Shown here in pieces: positions 45,473 to 54,427 of a stretch of DNA of 64,000 bases. The notes under the pieces are model-generated. The model had not been told where the DNA came from and did no database searches. It saw only the letters and a list, made by a program, of their open reading frames with translations. Origin of the DNA: Sphingobacterium spiritivorum ATCC 33861 (GTDB taxonomy: Bacteria > Bacteroidota > Bacteroidia > Sphingobacteriales > Sphingobacteriaceae); contig NZ_GL379771.1 in assembly GCF_000143765.1 (NCBI RefSeq), positions 955,526 to 1,019,525 of the forward strand. The letters are read 5' to 3'. Position numbers and translations under genes: made by a program. The stretch's first letter is position 1. Every line of letters begins with the position of its first letter.

Positions 45473-45518
45473 TAAAAAACAAAGGCCTAACCATTCGGTT
45501 ACGTCCCTTGTTTTTTTA
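45473..45518. terminator. Terminator between gcvH and DUF6263 gene
   Basis: Imperfect stem AAAAAACAAaGG ... CCcTTGTTTTTT with an inner ACC/GGT pair; A-run on one side and T-run on the other, between convergent genes. Confidence 0.7.
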
Positions 45519-46268
45519 TAAGGTATTCATCGTGACTTCCGTAGTCACTTTTGTTCCCTGAACTTCAAGCCTTGTTGTCAGGATATAGCTTTTGGTCAGA
45601 TTAGTTGTTTTATCTAAGATATAGTTTCCGGTTATAGTACCTATCTGCGAGTCATCATCTCCGAATACATTTCCTGCGATATCAATAACGTAGCCGCTAT
45701 CCGATATTTCTTTAAATGTGGATTTCGTTGTGATCTTCGGAACCAACTCTCCTTTTTCTATTTCACTATCCCATGTATCTCCGGGCTTTACAGGGTGATC
45801 CGGCAGGGCTGTTGCCATATTATTAAAAGAGTTTTTATCTATTCCTTGTCCCAGTTCTGTCGGAAAAGATACATCCAGGACTTTTCCTGAATTTGTCATT
45901 ACTGTCGTGATTGTTTTGCCAAGTATGGGTGCAAACTGTTCACTCAGCATTTTTCCCATTTCGTCTGTAGATTCTTTTTCCGAATCATAATTAAGCGTCA
46001 TCATATCTGCATTGATTTCAGCTTTTATGGTTTTGGTAAGTGTTTCGATAGTAATTTTTTCCCCTTCTATACTTTTAGGGGTCATTTCCATTTTCATGGT
46101 CATATTCATTAATACACTTTGTGGTCCGTCCACATCTGTCTTCACATCCATTTTGACCACTGAAGGTTTGTTAAGGGATGGTTTGATTTTTAAAGTCACG
46201 GCTTGCTGTGCCTGAGTGGTCAATGCCAGACCTAATAAGATAAGGAGGCTTAATGCGTGTTTTTTCAT
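45516..46268 (-). CDS. DUF6263-like secreted protein
   Basis: 250 residues with a signal peptide (MKKHALSLLILLGLALTTQAQQ). The mature part (VTLKIKPSLNKPSVVKMDVKTDVDGPQSVLMNMTMKMEMTPKS ... GLVITNSGKVLDV-type ... HPVKPGDTWDSEIEKGELVPKITTKSTFKEI) matches the DUF6263 beta-strand-rich family common in Bacteroidota. Probably periplasmic; function unknown. Monocistronic. Family call by pattern memory, reasonably sure. Confidence 0.75.
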   Translation of the reverse strand: MKKHALSLLILLGLALTTQAQQAVTLKIKPSLNKPSVVKMDVKTDVDGPQSVLMNMTMKMEMTPKSIEGEKITIETLTKTIKAEINADMMTLNYDSEKESTDEMGKMLSEQFAPILGKTITTVMTNSGKVLDVSFPTELGQGIDKNSFNNMATALPDHPVKPGDTWDSEIEKGELVPKITTKSTFKEISDSGYVIDIAGNVFGDDDSQIGTITGNYILDKTTNLTKSYILTTRLEVQGTKVTTEVTMNTL

Positions 46269-46291
46269 AAAAGGAATTTAAGTAAGTGGTC

Positions 46292-46324
46292 AAAAAGAAA
46301 GCCCCTCATCACTGAGAGGCTTTC
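46292..46324 (-). terminator. Terminator of pdhB
   Basis: The hairpin GAAAGCCtCTC / GAGgGGCTTTC is followed on the minus strand by TTTTTG, 22 bp after the pdhB stop. Confidence 0.78.
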
Positions 46325-46345
46325 CTGAATTTATAATAAGATAAC

Positions 46346-47332
46346 TTATTTCTTTAAGTAAGCTACTTCCTTTACTGCTTTTACCACTTTAGCTACACTT
46401 GGTAAAGCTGCTTCTACTAATGTAGGTGCATATGGAAGAGGTACATCTGCCGCTGTAACACGAGTTACAGGAGCGTCTAAGTAATCGAAAGCATCACGTT
46501 GTACTTTGTATGTTATCTCTGAAGAGATAGAGGCCAGAGGCCATGCTTCTTCAACAATAACCAAACGGTTTGTTTTCTTAACAGATTCAACGATGGTTGC
46601 ATAGTCGATAGGACGTACAGAACGTAAGTCGATCAATTCAACATTTACACCTTCTTTTGTCAATTCTTCGATAGCCGGAAGAACAACACGAGGAATCATT
46701 TTACCGAATGATACAACAGTTACATCAGTACCTTCTTTTACAACATTCGCTTTGCCGATTTCCAGATAGTATTCTTCCTCAGGAACAGGACCTTTATCGC
46801 CGTACATTACCTCAGATTCCATGAAAATAACAGGATCCGGATCAATGATAGCAGATTTCAAAAGACCTTTTGCATCATAAGGGTTAGATGGAACGACAAC
46901 TTTCAATCCTGGTGTATTAGCATACCAGTTCTCAAAGTTCTGAGAGTGCTGTGCACCTAACTGACCGGCATTACCTGTCGGGCCACGGAATACAATAGGA
47001 ATGGAAAACTGACCGCCACTCATAGAGTGAATTTTGGCTGCAGCGTTGATCACCTGGTCAATTGCTACCAGTGAAAAGTTGAATGTCATAAATTCAACAA
47101 TAGGCTTAAGACCGTTCATGGCTGCTCCAACACCGATTCCGGCAAAACCAAGCTCTGCGATTGGAGTATCTATAACGCGTTTTGGTCCGAATTCGTCAAG
47201 CATACCTTGACTTACTTTATAGGCTCCGTTGTATTCTGCAACTTCCTCGCCCATTAAAAATATTTTTTCGTCTTTACGCATTTCTTCGCTTAAGGCTTCG
47301 CGAAGTGCTTCTCTGAATTGTATTTCTCTCAT
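46346..47332 (-). CDS. pdhB: Pyruvate dehydrogenase E1 component, beta subunit
   Basis: 328-residue beta subunit of the two-chain E1 type. Motifs: MREIQFREALREALSEEMRKDEKIFLMGEEVAEYNGAYKVSQGMLDEFGPKRVIDTPIAELGFAGIGVGAAMNGL, FRGPTGNAGQLGAQHSQNFENWYANTPGLKVV and VEEAWPLASISSEIT. It decarboxylates pyruvate with the alpha subunit and TPP. The alpha subunit (pdhA) and E2 are not adjacent here, so the complex is encoded at separate loci, which is common in this group. Branched-chain E1 beta is the alternative but less likely. Confidence 0.93.
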   Translation of the reverse strand: MREIQFREALREALSEEMRKDEKIFLMGEEVAEYNGAYKVSQGMLDEFGPKRVIDTPIAELGFAGIGVGAAMNGLKPIVEFMTFNFSLVAIDQVINAAAKIHSMSGGQFSIPIVFRGPTGNAGQLGAQHSQNFENWYANTPGLKVVVPSNPYDAKGLLKSAIIDPDPVIFMESEVMYGDKGPVPEEEYYLEIGKANVVKEGTDVTVVSFGKMIPRVVLPAIEELTKEGVNVELIDLRSVRPIDYATIVESVKKTNRLVIVEEAWPLASISSEITYKVQRDAFDYLDAPVTRVTAADVPLPYAPTLVEAALPSVAKVVKAVKEVAYLKK

Positions 47333-47479
47333 CAGTTGTAAATAGTGTCAAATTCTAATACGCAAAACTACTATTATTTATTGATATTTTGAAGGTTCCG
47401 GCTGTCAAAATTATATGACTTTGCCTCATTTTTGATAAAAAAAGGAGACTGATATGGCAATATTAGGAGGAAATAAAAC

Positions 47480-48097
47480 CTATCTCGATAAAAGATCTAA
47501 AAGTTGCGCGTTTAAATTTTTGATTGCCAACGGAATATTCCAGGTCTCTCTGTTACGTCTTTCCACATAGTTTGAAATGCTGCGAAGCTGAATCACAGGA
47601 ATGTTTTCTTCCGCGGCAGCCATGAATACGGCCGCTCCTTCCATAGATTCTAAAGAGACAGAAGGGAATAGTCTTTTGACATCTTCAATCGTCTGTTCAT
47701 GACCATGTACTTTATTGACTGTAATCGCGGTACATTTTTTATAGGAATCAAGCCGGATCTTCCAGTCGGGAGGTGTGGTAGAAAAATAAACAGATTGGCC
47801 AAAGCCAAGCCTTTCTATGGGAAGAAATGTCGCTCCGTCTTCAGCGCCTAACTCTGCAAAACGATCTTCTGTGATCTCCAACACCTCTCCTATCATCAGA
47901 TTTTTGTCAAAAGATCCTGCTATTCCGGCATTAATAATGAGGTTATAGTGATTGTTAGCCAGATGTTTCCCGAGTTGATAGGCCGTATTGGTCATGCCTA
48001 CTCCGGTGATTAAGGTTTCACAGGCAGGATTATCCTGCTTTTTTTCCAGAAAGGGTTGAATTTCAAAGGATGTAGCGGCAACAATAAGTGTCTTCAT
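47480..48097 (-). CDS. mqnB: Futalosine hydrolase
   Basis: 205-residue nucleosidase of the phosphorylase superfamily that removes the base from futalosine in the alternative menaquinone pathway. Motifs: LIVAATSFEIQPFL, LITGVGMTNTAYQLGKHL, NAGIAGSFDKNLMIGEVLEITEDRFAELGAEDG, and SLESMEGAAVFMAAAEENIPVIQLRSISNYVERRNRETW (catalytic Glu/Asp region). The NYVERR stretch distinguishes it from MTA/SAH nucleosidases. Single gene, divergent from queD. Confidence 0.93.
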   Translation of the reverse strand: MKTLIVAATSFEIQPFLEKKQDNPACETLITGVGMTNTAYQLGKHLANNHYNLIINAGIAGSFDKNLMIGEVLEITEDRFAELGAEDGATFLPIERLGFGQSVYFSTTPPDWKIRLDSYKKCTAITVNKVHGHEQTIEDVKRLFPSVSLESMEGAAVFMAAAEENIPVIQLRSISNYVERRNRETWNIPLAIKNLNAQLLDLLSR

Positions 48098-48156
48098 ACG
48101 AGCAAGCGTTGTCCTACAATAATACTAATATTTACTCAAATCTAACCGTAAAGCAG

Positions 48157-48164
48157 TATCTTTG
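48157..48164 (+). promoter_or_regulatory. -7 promoter element of queD
   Basis: TATCTTTG fits TAnnTTTG and ends 7 nt before the ATG at 48172; the leader would be a few bases at most. Confidence 0.55.
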
Positions 48165-48171
48165 CAGCATT

Positions 48172-48585
48172 ATGATTTTTATTACTCGACGCGAGCGTTT
48201 CAGTGCTGCGCACAAACTTTACCGAGAGGACTGGTCATCAGAGCAGAATGAAAATGTCTTTGGAAAATGTAGCAATCCCAATTGGCACGGACACAACTAT
48301 GAGTTGTTTGTGACAGTCAAGGGAGAGGTAAATCCGGAGACTGGTTTTCTGATCGATTTAAAAAAAATGAAGGAAATCATATTGCATCATATTATCGAAA
48401 AACTGGATCACCGCAATGTGAACCTTGATGTAGACTTTATGAAAGGCAAATTGGCTTCCACGGAATACATGGCTATTGAGATCTTTAACGTATTGAATCC
48501 TCTTTTTGAGGAGCATAATGTGATCCTGCATAGTGTGAAATTAGTAGAAACAGAAAACAACTATGTCGAATATTTCGGCAATTAA
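48172..48585 (+). CDS. queD: 6-carboxytetrahydropterin synthase (QueD/PTPS family)
   Basis: Zinc enzyme converting dihydroneopterin triphosphate to 6-carboxytetrahydropterin for queuosine synthesis. Counted from ATG 48172 it has 137 residues, the normal length; the open frame reaches upstream to 48088, but that part is not family-like and contains the promoter. Motifs: FSAAHKLY (first His), CSNPNWHGHNYELFVTVKG (catalytic Cys and HGH zinc ligands), LDHRNVNLD, and STEYMAIEIFN. It precedes folE by 21 bp: FolE makes the substrate of QueD, so the pair forms a pathway unit. Confidence 0.94.
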   Translation: MIFITRRERFSAAHKLYREDWSSEQNENVFGKCSNPNWHGHNYELFVTVKGEVNPETGFLIDLKKMKEIILHHIIEKLDHRNVNLDVDFMKGKLASTEYMAIEIFNVLNPLFEEHNVILHSVKLVETENNYVEYFGN

Positions 48586-48606
48586 ATCTTAAAATAAAAT
48601 TTGATC

Positions 48607-49239
48607 ATGAGCAACCCTTCAAGTTTAGATCATGAAGAGATGGATGGCTATGTTAAAATCGACAAGTATAATCCATTGCACGTTGATAGAATAGCTACTC
48701 ATTATACCGATATCCTGCAGGCTCTGGGCGAAGATCCCGCACGAGAGGGACTTTTAAAGACCCCTGAACGTGTGGCCAAAGCATTGAAGTTTCTGACACA
48801 TGGATATGATCTGGATCCGGCAGCTGTATTGAAAGGTGCTATGTTTGAGGAAGACTACAGTCAGATGGTTGTAGTAAAGGATATAGAGGTATACTCCCTT
48901 TGTGAACATCATATGCTTCCTTTCTTTGGAAAGGCACATGTCGCTTATATCCCTAACGGACATATAGTGGGTCTGAGTAAAATACCCAGAGTAGTGGATA
49001 TCTTTGCAAGACGCCTGCAGGTACAGGAGCGTCTTACCAATGAAATCCGGGATTGTATTCAGGAGACACTTGGTGCACAAGGTGTAGCTGTAGTGATGGA
49101 ATGTAAGCATATGTGTATGGCTATGCGCGGTGTGCAGAAACAAAATTCTGTTACAACGACATCCGCATTTACCGGTGCATTTCAAAACGATGTGACACGG
49201 TCCGAATTTTTGAGATTAATTACCGCCAGTCTGGTTTAA
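48607..49239 (+). CDS. folE: GTP cyclohydrolase I
   Basis: Makes 7,8-dihydroneopterin triphosphate from GTP, for folate and queuosine. 210 residues from the ATG at 48607 (a TTG two codons earlier exists). Zinc ligands are visible: [22 protein letters not shown] (Cys, His, His) and [29 protein letters not shown]. The preceding [27 protein letters not shown] is the family signature. Co-transcribed with queD. Confidence 0.97.
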   Translation: MSNPSSLDHEEMDGYVKIDKYNPLHVDRIATHYTDILQALGEDPAREGLLKTPERVAKALKFLTHGYDLDPAAVLKGAMFEEDYSQMVVVKDIEVYSLCEHHMLPFFGKAHVAYIPNGHIVGLSKIPRVVDIFARRLQVQERLTNEIRDCIQETLGAQGVAVVMECKHMCMAMRGVQKQNSVTTTSAFTGAFQNDVTRSEFLRLITASLV

Positions 49240-49350
49240 TCAAAGAAATCCACGCTTTTATTAAGAATTCCTAAATCCGGACATTACTTTACTTTGTGAC
49301 GAACAAAATAATGTAATGTCTTGATTTTTAGTGAAATATGATTTTTTGTT

Positions 49351-49381
49351 TTTGTATTTACAAAAGCCTTATTTACATTTG
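49351..49381 (+). promoter_or_regulatory. Promoter of the O-methyltransferase gene
   Basis: TTTG at 49351-49354, 19-nt spacer, TACATTTG at 49374-49381: an exact fit to TTTG-N19-TAnnTTTG. The ATG follows only 5 nt later, suggesting a leaderless mRNA. Confidence 0.72.
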
Positions 49382-49386
49382 CATCC

Positions 49387-50022
49387 ATGTATCAGTCAGA
49401 AGAACTGTTAAATACGTACTTAGAACATACTTGTGACGCTGAATCTGCGTTACTAAAAAGGATCAACAGAGAGACCTATTTACGGGAGACTATGCCTCAT
49501 ATGTTGTCCGGTCATTATCAGGGAAGAGTACTCTCTTTTTTGAGTAAAATGGCAAGACCGGGACGCATTTTGGAGATCGGTACATTTACAGGATATGCGA
49601 CTCTTTGTCTGGCCGAAGGGCTTAGCAAAGATGGGGAGATCCATACGATTGATATCAATGCAGAGCAGGAAGAACGTGTGCAGGGATATTTTGATCAATC
49701 ATTATATAAGGAGCAGATCCGGTATCATATCGGGGACGCACTTGAAGTGATAAATGAGATATCAGGAGATTTTGACCTGATATTTATAGATGCTGATAAA
49801 AAGAGAAATCTTCAGTATTATGAATTACTCGTTGATCGGGTTCCGTCCGGTGGACTTATTATGATCGACAATGTTTTATGGAAGGGAAAAGTGTTGCAGG
49901 AGGATCCGGACAATCAAACGAAACAAATTCTCGGGTTGAACGAGCAGTTAGCAAAGGATCAACGGGTAGACAAATTAATTCTACCTATTCGGGATGGGCT
50001 TTTTGTGTTACGCAAAAAGTGA
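49387..50022 (+). CDS. Class I SAM-dependent O-methyltransferase
   Basis: 211 residues of the caffeoyl-CoA/catechol O-methyltransferase family (Methyltransf_3). SAM-binding motif RILEIGTFTGYATLCLAEGL (about 60-79), IHTIDINAEQEERV with the ribose-binding acidic residue, and LIFIDADKKRNLQYYELLVDRVPSGGLIMIDNVLWKGKV with metal-binding Asp residues. Substrate unknown; cytosolic. Begins a plus-strand run of wall-related genes, with its own strong promoter. Confidence 0.92.
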   Translation: MYQSEELLNTYLEHTCDAESALLKRINRETYLRETMPHMLSGHYQGRVLSFLSKMARPGRILEIGTFTGYATLCLAEGLSKDGEIHTIDINAEQEERVQGYFDQSLYKEQIRYHIGDALEVINEISGDFDLIFIDADKKRNLQYYELLVDRVPSGGLIMIDNVLWKGKVLQEDPDNQTKQILGLNEQLAKDQRVDKLILPIRDGLFVLRKK

Positions 50023-50044
50023 TTTGTGGACTAAATGATTTATT

Positions 50045-50614
50045 ATGCAAGAAAAAAACTTTAAGAAGGTTCTTCTTGTGTTGTTTTTGTGTTTTTTAAG
50101 TATAACTACTTTTGCACAGAAATTTTCTCCGACATCTTATGTCGAAGAGCACAAGCAGATCGCACAACGTCTGAGCCGCGAACAGGGTGTTCCCGCCTCC
50201 GTTATTTTAGCTATTGCTATGCATGAAAGTGCAAATGGAAATAGCAAAGTGGCCAAAAACCTGAATAATCATTTCGGAATTAAAGGCAAGAACAATAGCA
50301 AGACCATCAGGTCATCCTACAAAGGCTATTCTTCTATTTTAGATTCATATCATGACTTCGTTGCCTTATTGAAACGAAGAACATCCACTCAAAAACTTTT
50401 TGACAAATACGACTCAGATGACTATCTGCAATGGATAAACGGAATCGCAAGATCAGGATATTCACACAGTAAAAGCTGGAAATCTCAGGTGTTGGGTATG
50501 ATCAAAAGATACGGATTGGACGAACTGGATACTCCGGTTTCAGAGAATAAATCCCGTATTGCCAACAGATTAGATGCTGATGTTTCACAAGGAACATCCT
50601 CAAAATTGAGATAA
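50045..50614 (+). CDS. Glucosaminidase-domain protein 1 (short)
   Basis: 189-residue exported protein: signal peptide MQEKNFKKVLLVLFLCFLSITTFAQ, then a single mannosyl-glycoprotein endo-beta-N-acetylglucosaminidase (GH73-like) domain, SYVEEHKQIAQRLSREQGVPASVILAIAMHESANGNSKVAKNLNNHFGIKGKN (catalytic Glu in HES). It has no LysM or other wall anchor. It probably trims peptidoglycan glycan strands. The next gene is a longer paralogue, indicating a local duplication; the upstream gap is 22 bp from the methyltransferase. Confidence 0.9.
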   Translation: MQEKNFKKVLLVLFLCFLSITTFAQKFSPTSYVEEHKQIAQRLSREQGVPASVILAIAMHESANGNSKVAKNLNNHFGIKGKNNSKTIRSSYKGYSSILDSYHDFVALLKRRTSTQKLFDKYDSDDYLQWINGIARSGYSHSKSWKSQVLGMIKRYGLDELDTPVSENKSRIANRLDADVSQGTSSKLR

Positions 50615-50669
50615 GCTTTTTTTTCAGTATTATTGCATTTTATAACAAGGCAAAACTCTATATTATTCA

Positions 50670-51515
50670 ATGAAAAAGATTTTCTATTTGTCCATCATGA
50701 TTATGCTGGTTGCATCATCATGTTCGAGTAAAAGGCACACCGTTTTACAGGGCAAAAATGGAACCTCTGTTTCAAAGGGAAATCAGGGCAGCCAGACGTC
50801 CTCCGCCAAAGGAGCGACCAGTATGTCGGGTTTGAGCTATATAGAACGTTATAAAAGTGTCGCAATTTCTGAAATGAACAAATACGGCATTCCGGCCAGT
50901 ATAAAATTAGCGCAGGCACTACTCGAATCCGGAAGCGGAAACAGCTATCTTGCCAGAGAGGCAAATAATCACTTTGGTATCAAGTGTGGTGGTGTATGGA
51001 ACGGCAGAAGTGTCAACCGTCCGGACGATAATGAAAATGACTGTTTCCGCGTATATGACAATCCGGATCAATCCTTTAAAGATCACTCTCAATTTTTATT
51101 AAGAAAACGATACGAGAAACTTTTCCTGCTCGATAAGGACGACTATAAAGGTTGGGCAAGAGGGCTGAAATCTGCCGGTTATGCCACCAATCCTCGGTAT
51201 GCCGAACTCCTGATCGATATGATCGAAAGGTATGAACTGTATCGCTACGACCGTTCGGAAACTTATGTAGAAAAAGAAAAACGTGAAGAAGTGGTAGACA
51301 AAGTAATAGAACAACGTATTGTACAGGAGCCCGCTGCTGTGGTACCTGAACAGATAAAAAGTCCGGTGGCTATGCGTATTCACGAAGTCAAAGCCAAGGA
51401 GACATTATATGCACTCAGTAAAATGTATAATGTGTCTGTAGAACAGATAAAACAGCTCAATGGATTGACTGCAGATGATGTTTCTATAGGACAATTGCTT
51501 GTGATTTCAAAATAA
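50670..51515 (+). CDS. Glucosaminidase lipoprotein with LysM domain
   Basis: 281 residues; MKKIFYLSIMIMLVASSCSSK has a lipobox with the acylated Cys at 18, then a Ser/Gly-rich linker (to about 50). The GH73-like domain follows (YIERYKSVAISEMNKYGIPASIKLAQALLESGSGNSYLAREANNHFGIKC, catalytic Glu in LLES). A C-terminal LysM domain (about 237-281, EVKAKETLYALSKMYNVSVEQIKQLNGLTADDVSIGQLLVI) binds peptidoglycan. In Bacteroidota such lipoproteins sit in the outer membrane facing the wall. Confidence 0.93.
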   Translation: MKKIFYLSIMIMLVASSCSSKRHTVLQGKNGTSVSKGNQGSQTSSAKGATSMSGLSYIERYKSVAISEMNKYGIPASIKLAQALLESGSGNSYLAREANNHFGIKCGGVWNGRSVNRPDDNENDCFRVYDNPDQSFKDHSQFLLRKRYEKLFLLDKDDYKGWARGLKSAGYATNPRYAELLIDMIERYELYRYDRSETYVEKEKREEVVDKVIEQRIVQEPAAVVPEQIKSPVAMRIHEVKAKETLYALSKMYNVSVEQIKQLNGLTADDVSIGQLLVISK

Positions 51516-51579
51516 TTCACAAACAGTGAAAAGTTGTTAAATATTTCACAATTAGCGTTCGATAATGTAGTTTTACTTT

Positions 51580-52344
51580 GTGAGAACGCGCCTTTATATT
51601 CTATTTTTTATTTTATTTCTCGGGAAAATCAACCCTCTTTTTGCGCAAAAACAAATAGAAGGAATAGTTTTTGATATGGACACCAAGCAAAGGATTGCGA
51701 AGGTGAATATCAGGAATGTATCCGGCGGAGGCGAGGTTTTTAATAATTCCAAAGGAGAATTTCAGATCAAAGCCAAAAAAGGAGATATACTTATAGCGTC
51801 CTCTAAGGGATTCCACGGAGATACGGTAAAGGTAGAAGACAGTCCGGTGATCCTGTTCTATCTGAAGAGGGCTACAATTTATCTGCAGGAGGTCACTGTC
51901 AAAGGCAGGAAGACACCTGAAGAGATTCTGCAACAGGAACGGGAAAATTATAATAAGGCGTATCGTCTGGCTGATCCGGGCAGTGTATTTTCAGTAGGAC
52001 CTACCGGAGCGGGTGTAAGTATCAATGCGATTTACAGCCTTTTCAGCAAAGAAGTAAAGAATGCAAAGCGATTGACACGCCTCATTGAAAACGATTATAA
52101 AGAGAATATGATCGATTACAAATTTACAGAGGCATTGGTTGTAAAGGTTACAGGTCTTAAGGATGAACGGTTGAAGGATTTTATGACACAGTACCGGCCA
52201 TCATATTTTTTTGTAATTTCGGCAACTGAATATCAGATGACATCCTATATTCAGTCAAGTTATGAACAGTATATAAGCAATCCTGCATTAAAACGCTTAC
52301 CTTTGTTGCCGGACATAACATTAGATATAACACCCTATAAATAA
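51580..52344 (+). CDS. Secreted carboxypeptidase-regulatory-like domain protein
   Basis: 254 residues from a GTG start, the only in-frame start that gives a signal peptide (MRTRLYILFFILFLGKINPLFAQ). An N-terminal carboxypeptidase regulatory-like (Ig fold) domain (QIEGIVFDMDTKQRIAKVNIRNVSGGGEVFNNSKGEFQIKAKKGDILIASSKGFHGD) resembles the plug-preceding domain of TonB-dependent receptors but is not followed by a beta-barrel. The C-terminal half has helical character and no recognised domain. Next to it lie DUF3078 and an amidase. Function unknown. Confidence 0.8.
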   Translation: MRTRLYILFFILFLGKINPLFAQKQIEGIVFDMDTKQRIAKVNIRNVSGGGEVFNNSKGEFQIKAKKGDILIASSKGFHGDTVKVEDSPVILFYLKRATIYLQEVTVKGRKTPEEILQQERENYNKAYRLADPGSVFSVGPTGAGVSINAIYSLFSKEVKNAKRLTRLIENDYKENMIDYKFTEALVVKVTGLKDERLKDFMTQYRPSYFFVISATEYQMTSYIQSSYEQYISNPALKRLPLLPDITLDITPYK

Positions 52345-52365
52345 TTGTTTAACAAAACAGCTATT

Positions 52366-53409
52366 ATGAAAATAAAAAACTACGCTTTTCTTCTATTGAT
52401 GGGCCTGCTTTTCAAAACAGCCCATGCTCAGGTTGATTTAAAAGATCTTCGGGCAAAACCGGACTCTATTACAAATAATCAGGATAAGCAAAAGTTGAAT
52501 ATAAAACCAATCAATGTTCCTATTCCTAAACTAGCGCTGGAAGTGGACTATTGGAAACATTGGAGCCGGTTTGGGGTTAATGCGAATCAGGCTGCATTCA
52601 GTGATAGCTGGAAAGGCGGGGGGGTCAATTCATTAGCTCTGGGGCTAAACGCCTGGCATAAATCTGAATTTAATAAGGATGATTTTAACTTTATTACGGA
52701 GGTGGATCTGCGATATGGTAAAGTGAAGAATAAGGATCAAATGGCTAAAAAGAACAATGACCGTATTTTCTGGGATAACAAACTGTCTTATAAATTATCG
52801 AAAAGCTGGTCACTCTTTACTTCCTTAACTTTTGAATCCCAATTTGATGTAGGTTATACGTATGAGACCAAAGATGGAGTAGAGCGGATAAAAGAAACTG
52901 TTTCAGCATTTATGGCTCCGGGTTATGTTACCGAATCTTTCGGTTTGGAGTATAAACCTGATAATACTTTTTCCGTACGTCTTGGTACAGGTACTGCCCG
53001 TCAGACTTTTGTTTTGGACGATCGTATCAAACCGCTGACAATAGAACAATACGCCATTAAGTATCCCGGACAAACAATCACTAAGGATCAGGAGAAATAT
53101 GGTGTTAAGGCCGGAAAAACCTTTAAAAATGATCTCGCCTTTCAGATAACAGCAAATCTGGATAAGAATCTGTCGAAGAATCTTAATCTGAAGAGTCGTT
53201 ACAACCTGTTTGCAAATTATGAGAAAATCGGTGATCCCAGTCATCGATTAGATGTATGGCTGACAGCTAAGATTACACGATTAGTGAATGTTAATTTAAA
53301 CGGGATAATGCTGTATGACAGCGATGATGTTACTCCTGAAAACCCGAAAGCGAAACTGCAGTTTTCAGAATCTCTGGCTTTAGGTCTTACATTTAATTTG
53401 CCGAGGTAA
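52366..53409 (+). CDS. DUF3078 family outer-membrane-like protein
   Basis: 347 residues from the ATG at 52366; an in-frame TTG at 52345 is less likely. Signal peptide MKIKNYAFLLLMGLLFKTAHAQ, then beta-strand rich sequence characteristic of DUF3078 (YWKHWSRFGVNANQAAFSDSWKGGGVNSLALGLNAWHKSEF...NFITEVDLRYGKVKNKDQM...RIFWDNKLSYKL) with a terminal strand ending FNLPR. Probably an outer-membrane beta barrel; function unknown. Its stop overlaps the next start by 1 bp. Confidence 0.9.
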   Translation: MKIKNYAFLLLMGLLFKTAHAQVDLKDLRAKPDSITNNQDKQKLNIKPINVPIPKLALEVDYWKHWSRFGVNANQAAFSDSWKGGGVNSLALGLNAWHKSEFNKDDFNFITEVDLRYGKVKNKDQMAKKNNDRIFWDNKLSYKLSKSWSLFTSLTFESQFDVGYTYETKDGVERIKETVSAFMAPGYVTESFGLEYKPDNTFSVRLGTGTARQTFVLDDRIKPLTIEQYAIKYPGQTITKDQEKYGVKAGKTFKNDLAFQITANLDKNLSKNLNLKSRYNLFANYEKIGDPSHRLDVWLTAKITRLVNVNLNGIMLYDSDDVTPENPKAKLQFSESLALGLTFNLPR

Positions 53410-54302
53410 TGAAAGCAGGCATACAAGCCGTTTTTGGAGTTTTAGTGGTGGTGATAGGATTTTCAGCTTGTAAGACCAATCAATATGCCAAGACAAATAA
53501 ACAGTACCAGAATCAGGTCAAAGAAATTGCATCTACACTGACTGCTGAGCTTCCGCAACCAAGCGGAGCAAAAGAAACGGCAGACAGCTCTGTTCCGGAA
53601 GTAAAGGCTGTGGATAAGGTCGCCAATCTGCAGCAAAAAGGAATGCGTAAAGACCTGGATTGGGTGGGGGCAATTCATTTTGATATCCGTAAACCCAATT
53701 ATGTTATTATTCATCATACTGCTCAGGATAGCCTCAAACAGACGCTGCGTACATTTACCCTGGAACATACCAAAGTGAGTGCACATTATCTGATCGGAAA
53801 GAAAGGTGAGGTTTACCAATTGCTTAATGATTATCTAAGAGGATGGCATGCAGGAGCAAGCAAATGGGGATCCGTTACAGATATGAATTCGGTGTCTTTG
53901 GGAATTGAACTGGATAATAATGGCAGAGAGCCATTCTCCGAGGTACAGATCAATGCCTTGCTAACCTTACTGGATACGCTAAAGACAAATTACGATATCC
54001 CTGCAGCCAACTTTATCGGTCATGGAGATATTGCTCCTACCCGCAAAAATGATCCAAGTATATTTTTTCCGTGGAAGAAGCTAGCTGAACGGGGATTTGG
54101 GATCTGGTATGATGAACGCACGCTCATGACCCCTCCTGAGAATTTCAACCCTGTAGATGCGCTTAAAATAATCGGATACGATACCCGTAACCTGTCTGCA
54201 GCTATCATAGCATTCAAACGAAAGTTTATTGTGAATGACCTCAGACCGGAGCTTACCCTGTATGACAAGAGTGTGTTGTATAATCTGTACCTTAAATATT
54301 AA
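53409..54302 (+). CDS. N-acetylmuramoyl-L-alanine amidase lipoprotein
   Basis: 297 residues; lipobox VIGFSAC with Cys21 acylated, a disordered linker to about 70, then an Amidase_2 (AmpD/PGRP-like) zinc hydrolase domain: KPNYVIIHHTAQDSLKQT (first zinc His), HAGASKWGSVTDMNSVSLGIELDNNG, and FIGHGDIAPTRKNDPSIFFPWKKLAERGFGIWY with the third ligands. It cleaves the MurNAc-L-Ala bond, probably at the outer membrane. Coupled to the DUF3078 gene by a TAATG overlap. Together with the two glucosaminidases this makes a wall-remodelling group. Confidence 0.94.
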   Translation: MKAGIQAVFGVLVVVIGFSACKTNQYAKTNKQYQNQVKEIASTLTAELPQPSGAKETADSSVPEVKAVDKVANLQQKGMRKDLDWVGAIHFDIRKPNYVIIHHTAQDSLKQTLRTFTLEHTKVSAHYLIGKKGEVYQLLNDYLRGWHAGASKWGSVTDMNSVSLGIELDNNGREPFSEVQINALLTLLDTLKTNYDIPAANFIGHGDIAPTRKNDPSIFFPWKKLAERGFGIWYDERTLMTPPENFNPVDALKIIGYDTRNLSAAIIAFKRKFIVNDLRPELTLYDKSVLYNLYLKY

Positions 54303-54427
54303 GCCCAGGTAAAAAGCATTACCTTCAGGAAGCCGGTATGAAATACATTTATAATTCGGCTGTAGATTTGCCGGATTTTCTTATTGTTGGAGACTTTACT
54401 GATTGTTGAGTAACCCTGTTGCAGTTT

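Noticed and set aside
48088..48171. N-terminal extension of QueD
   Set aside because: The 28 extra residues contain the promoter -7 element and have no family similarity; the ATG at 48172 gives the standard length.
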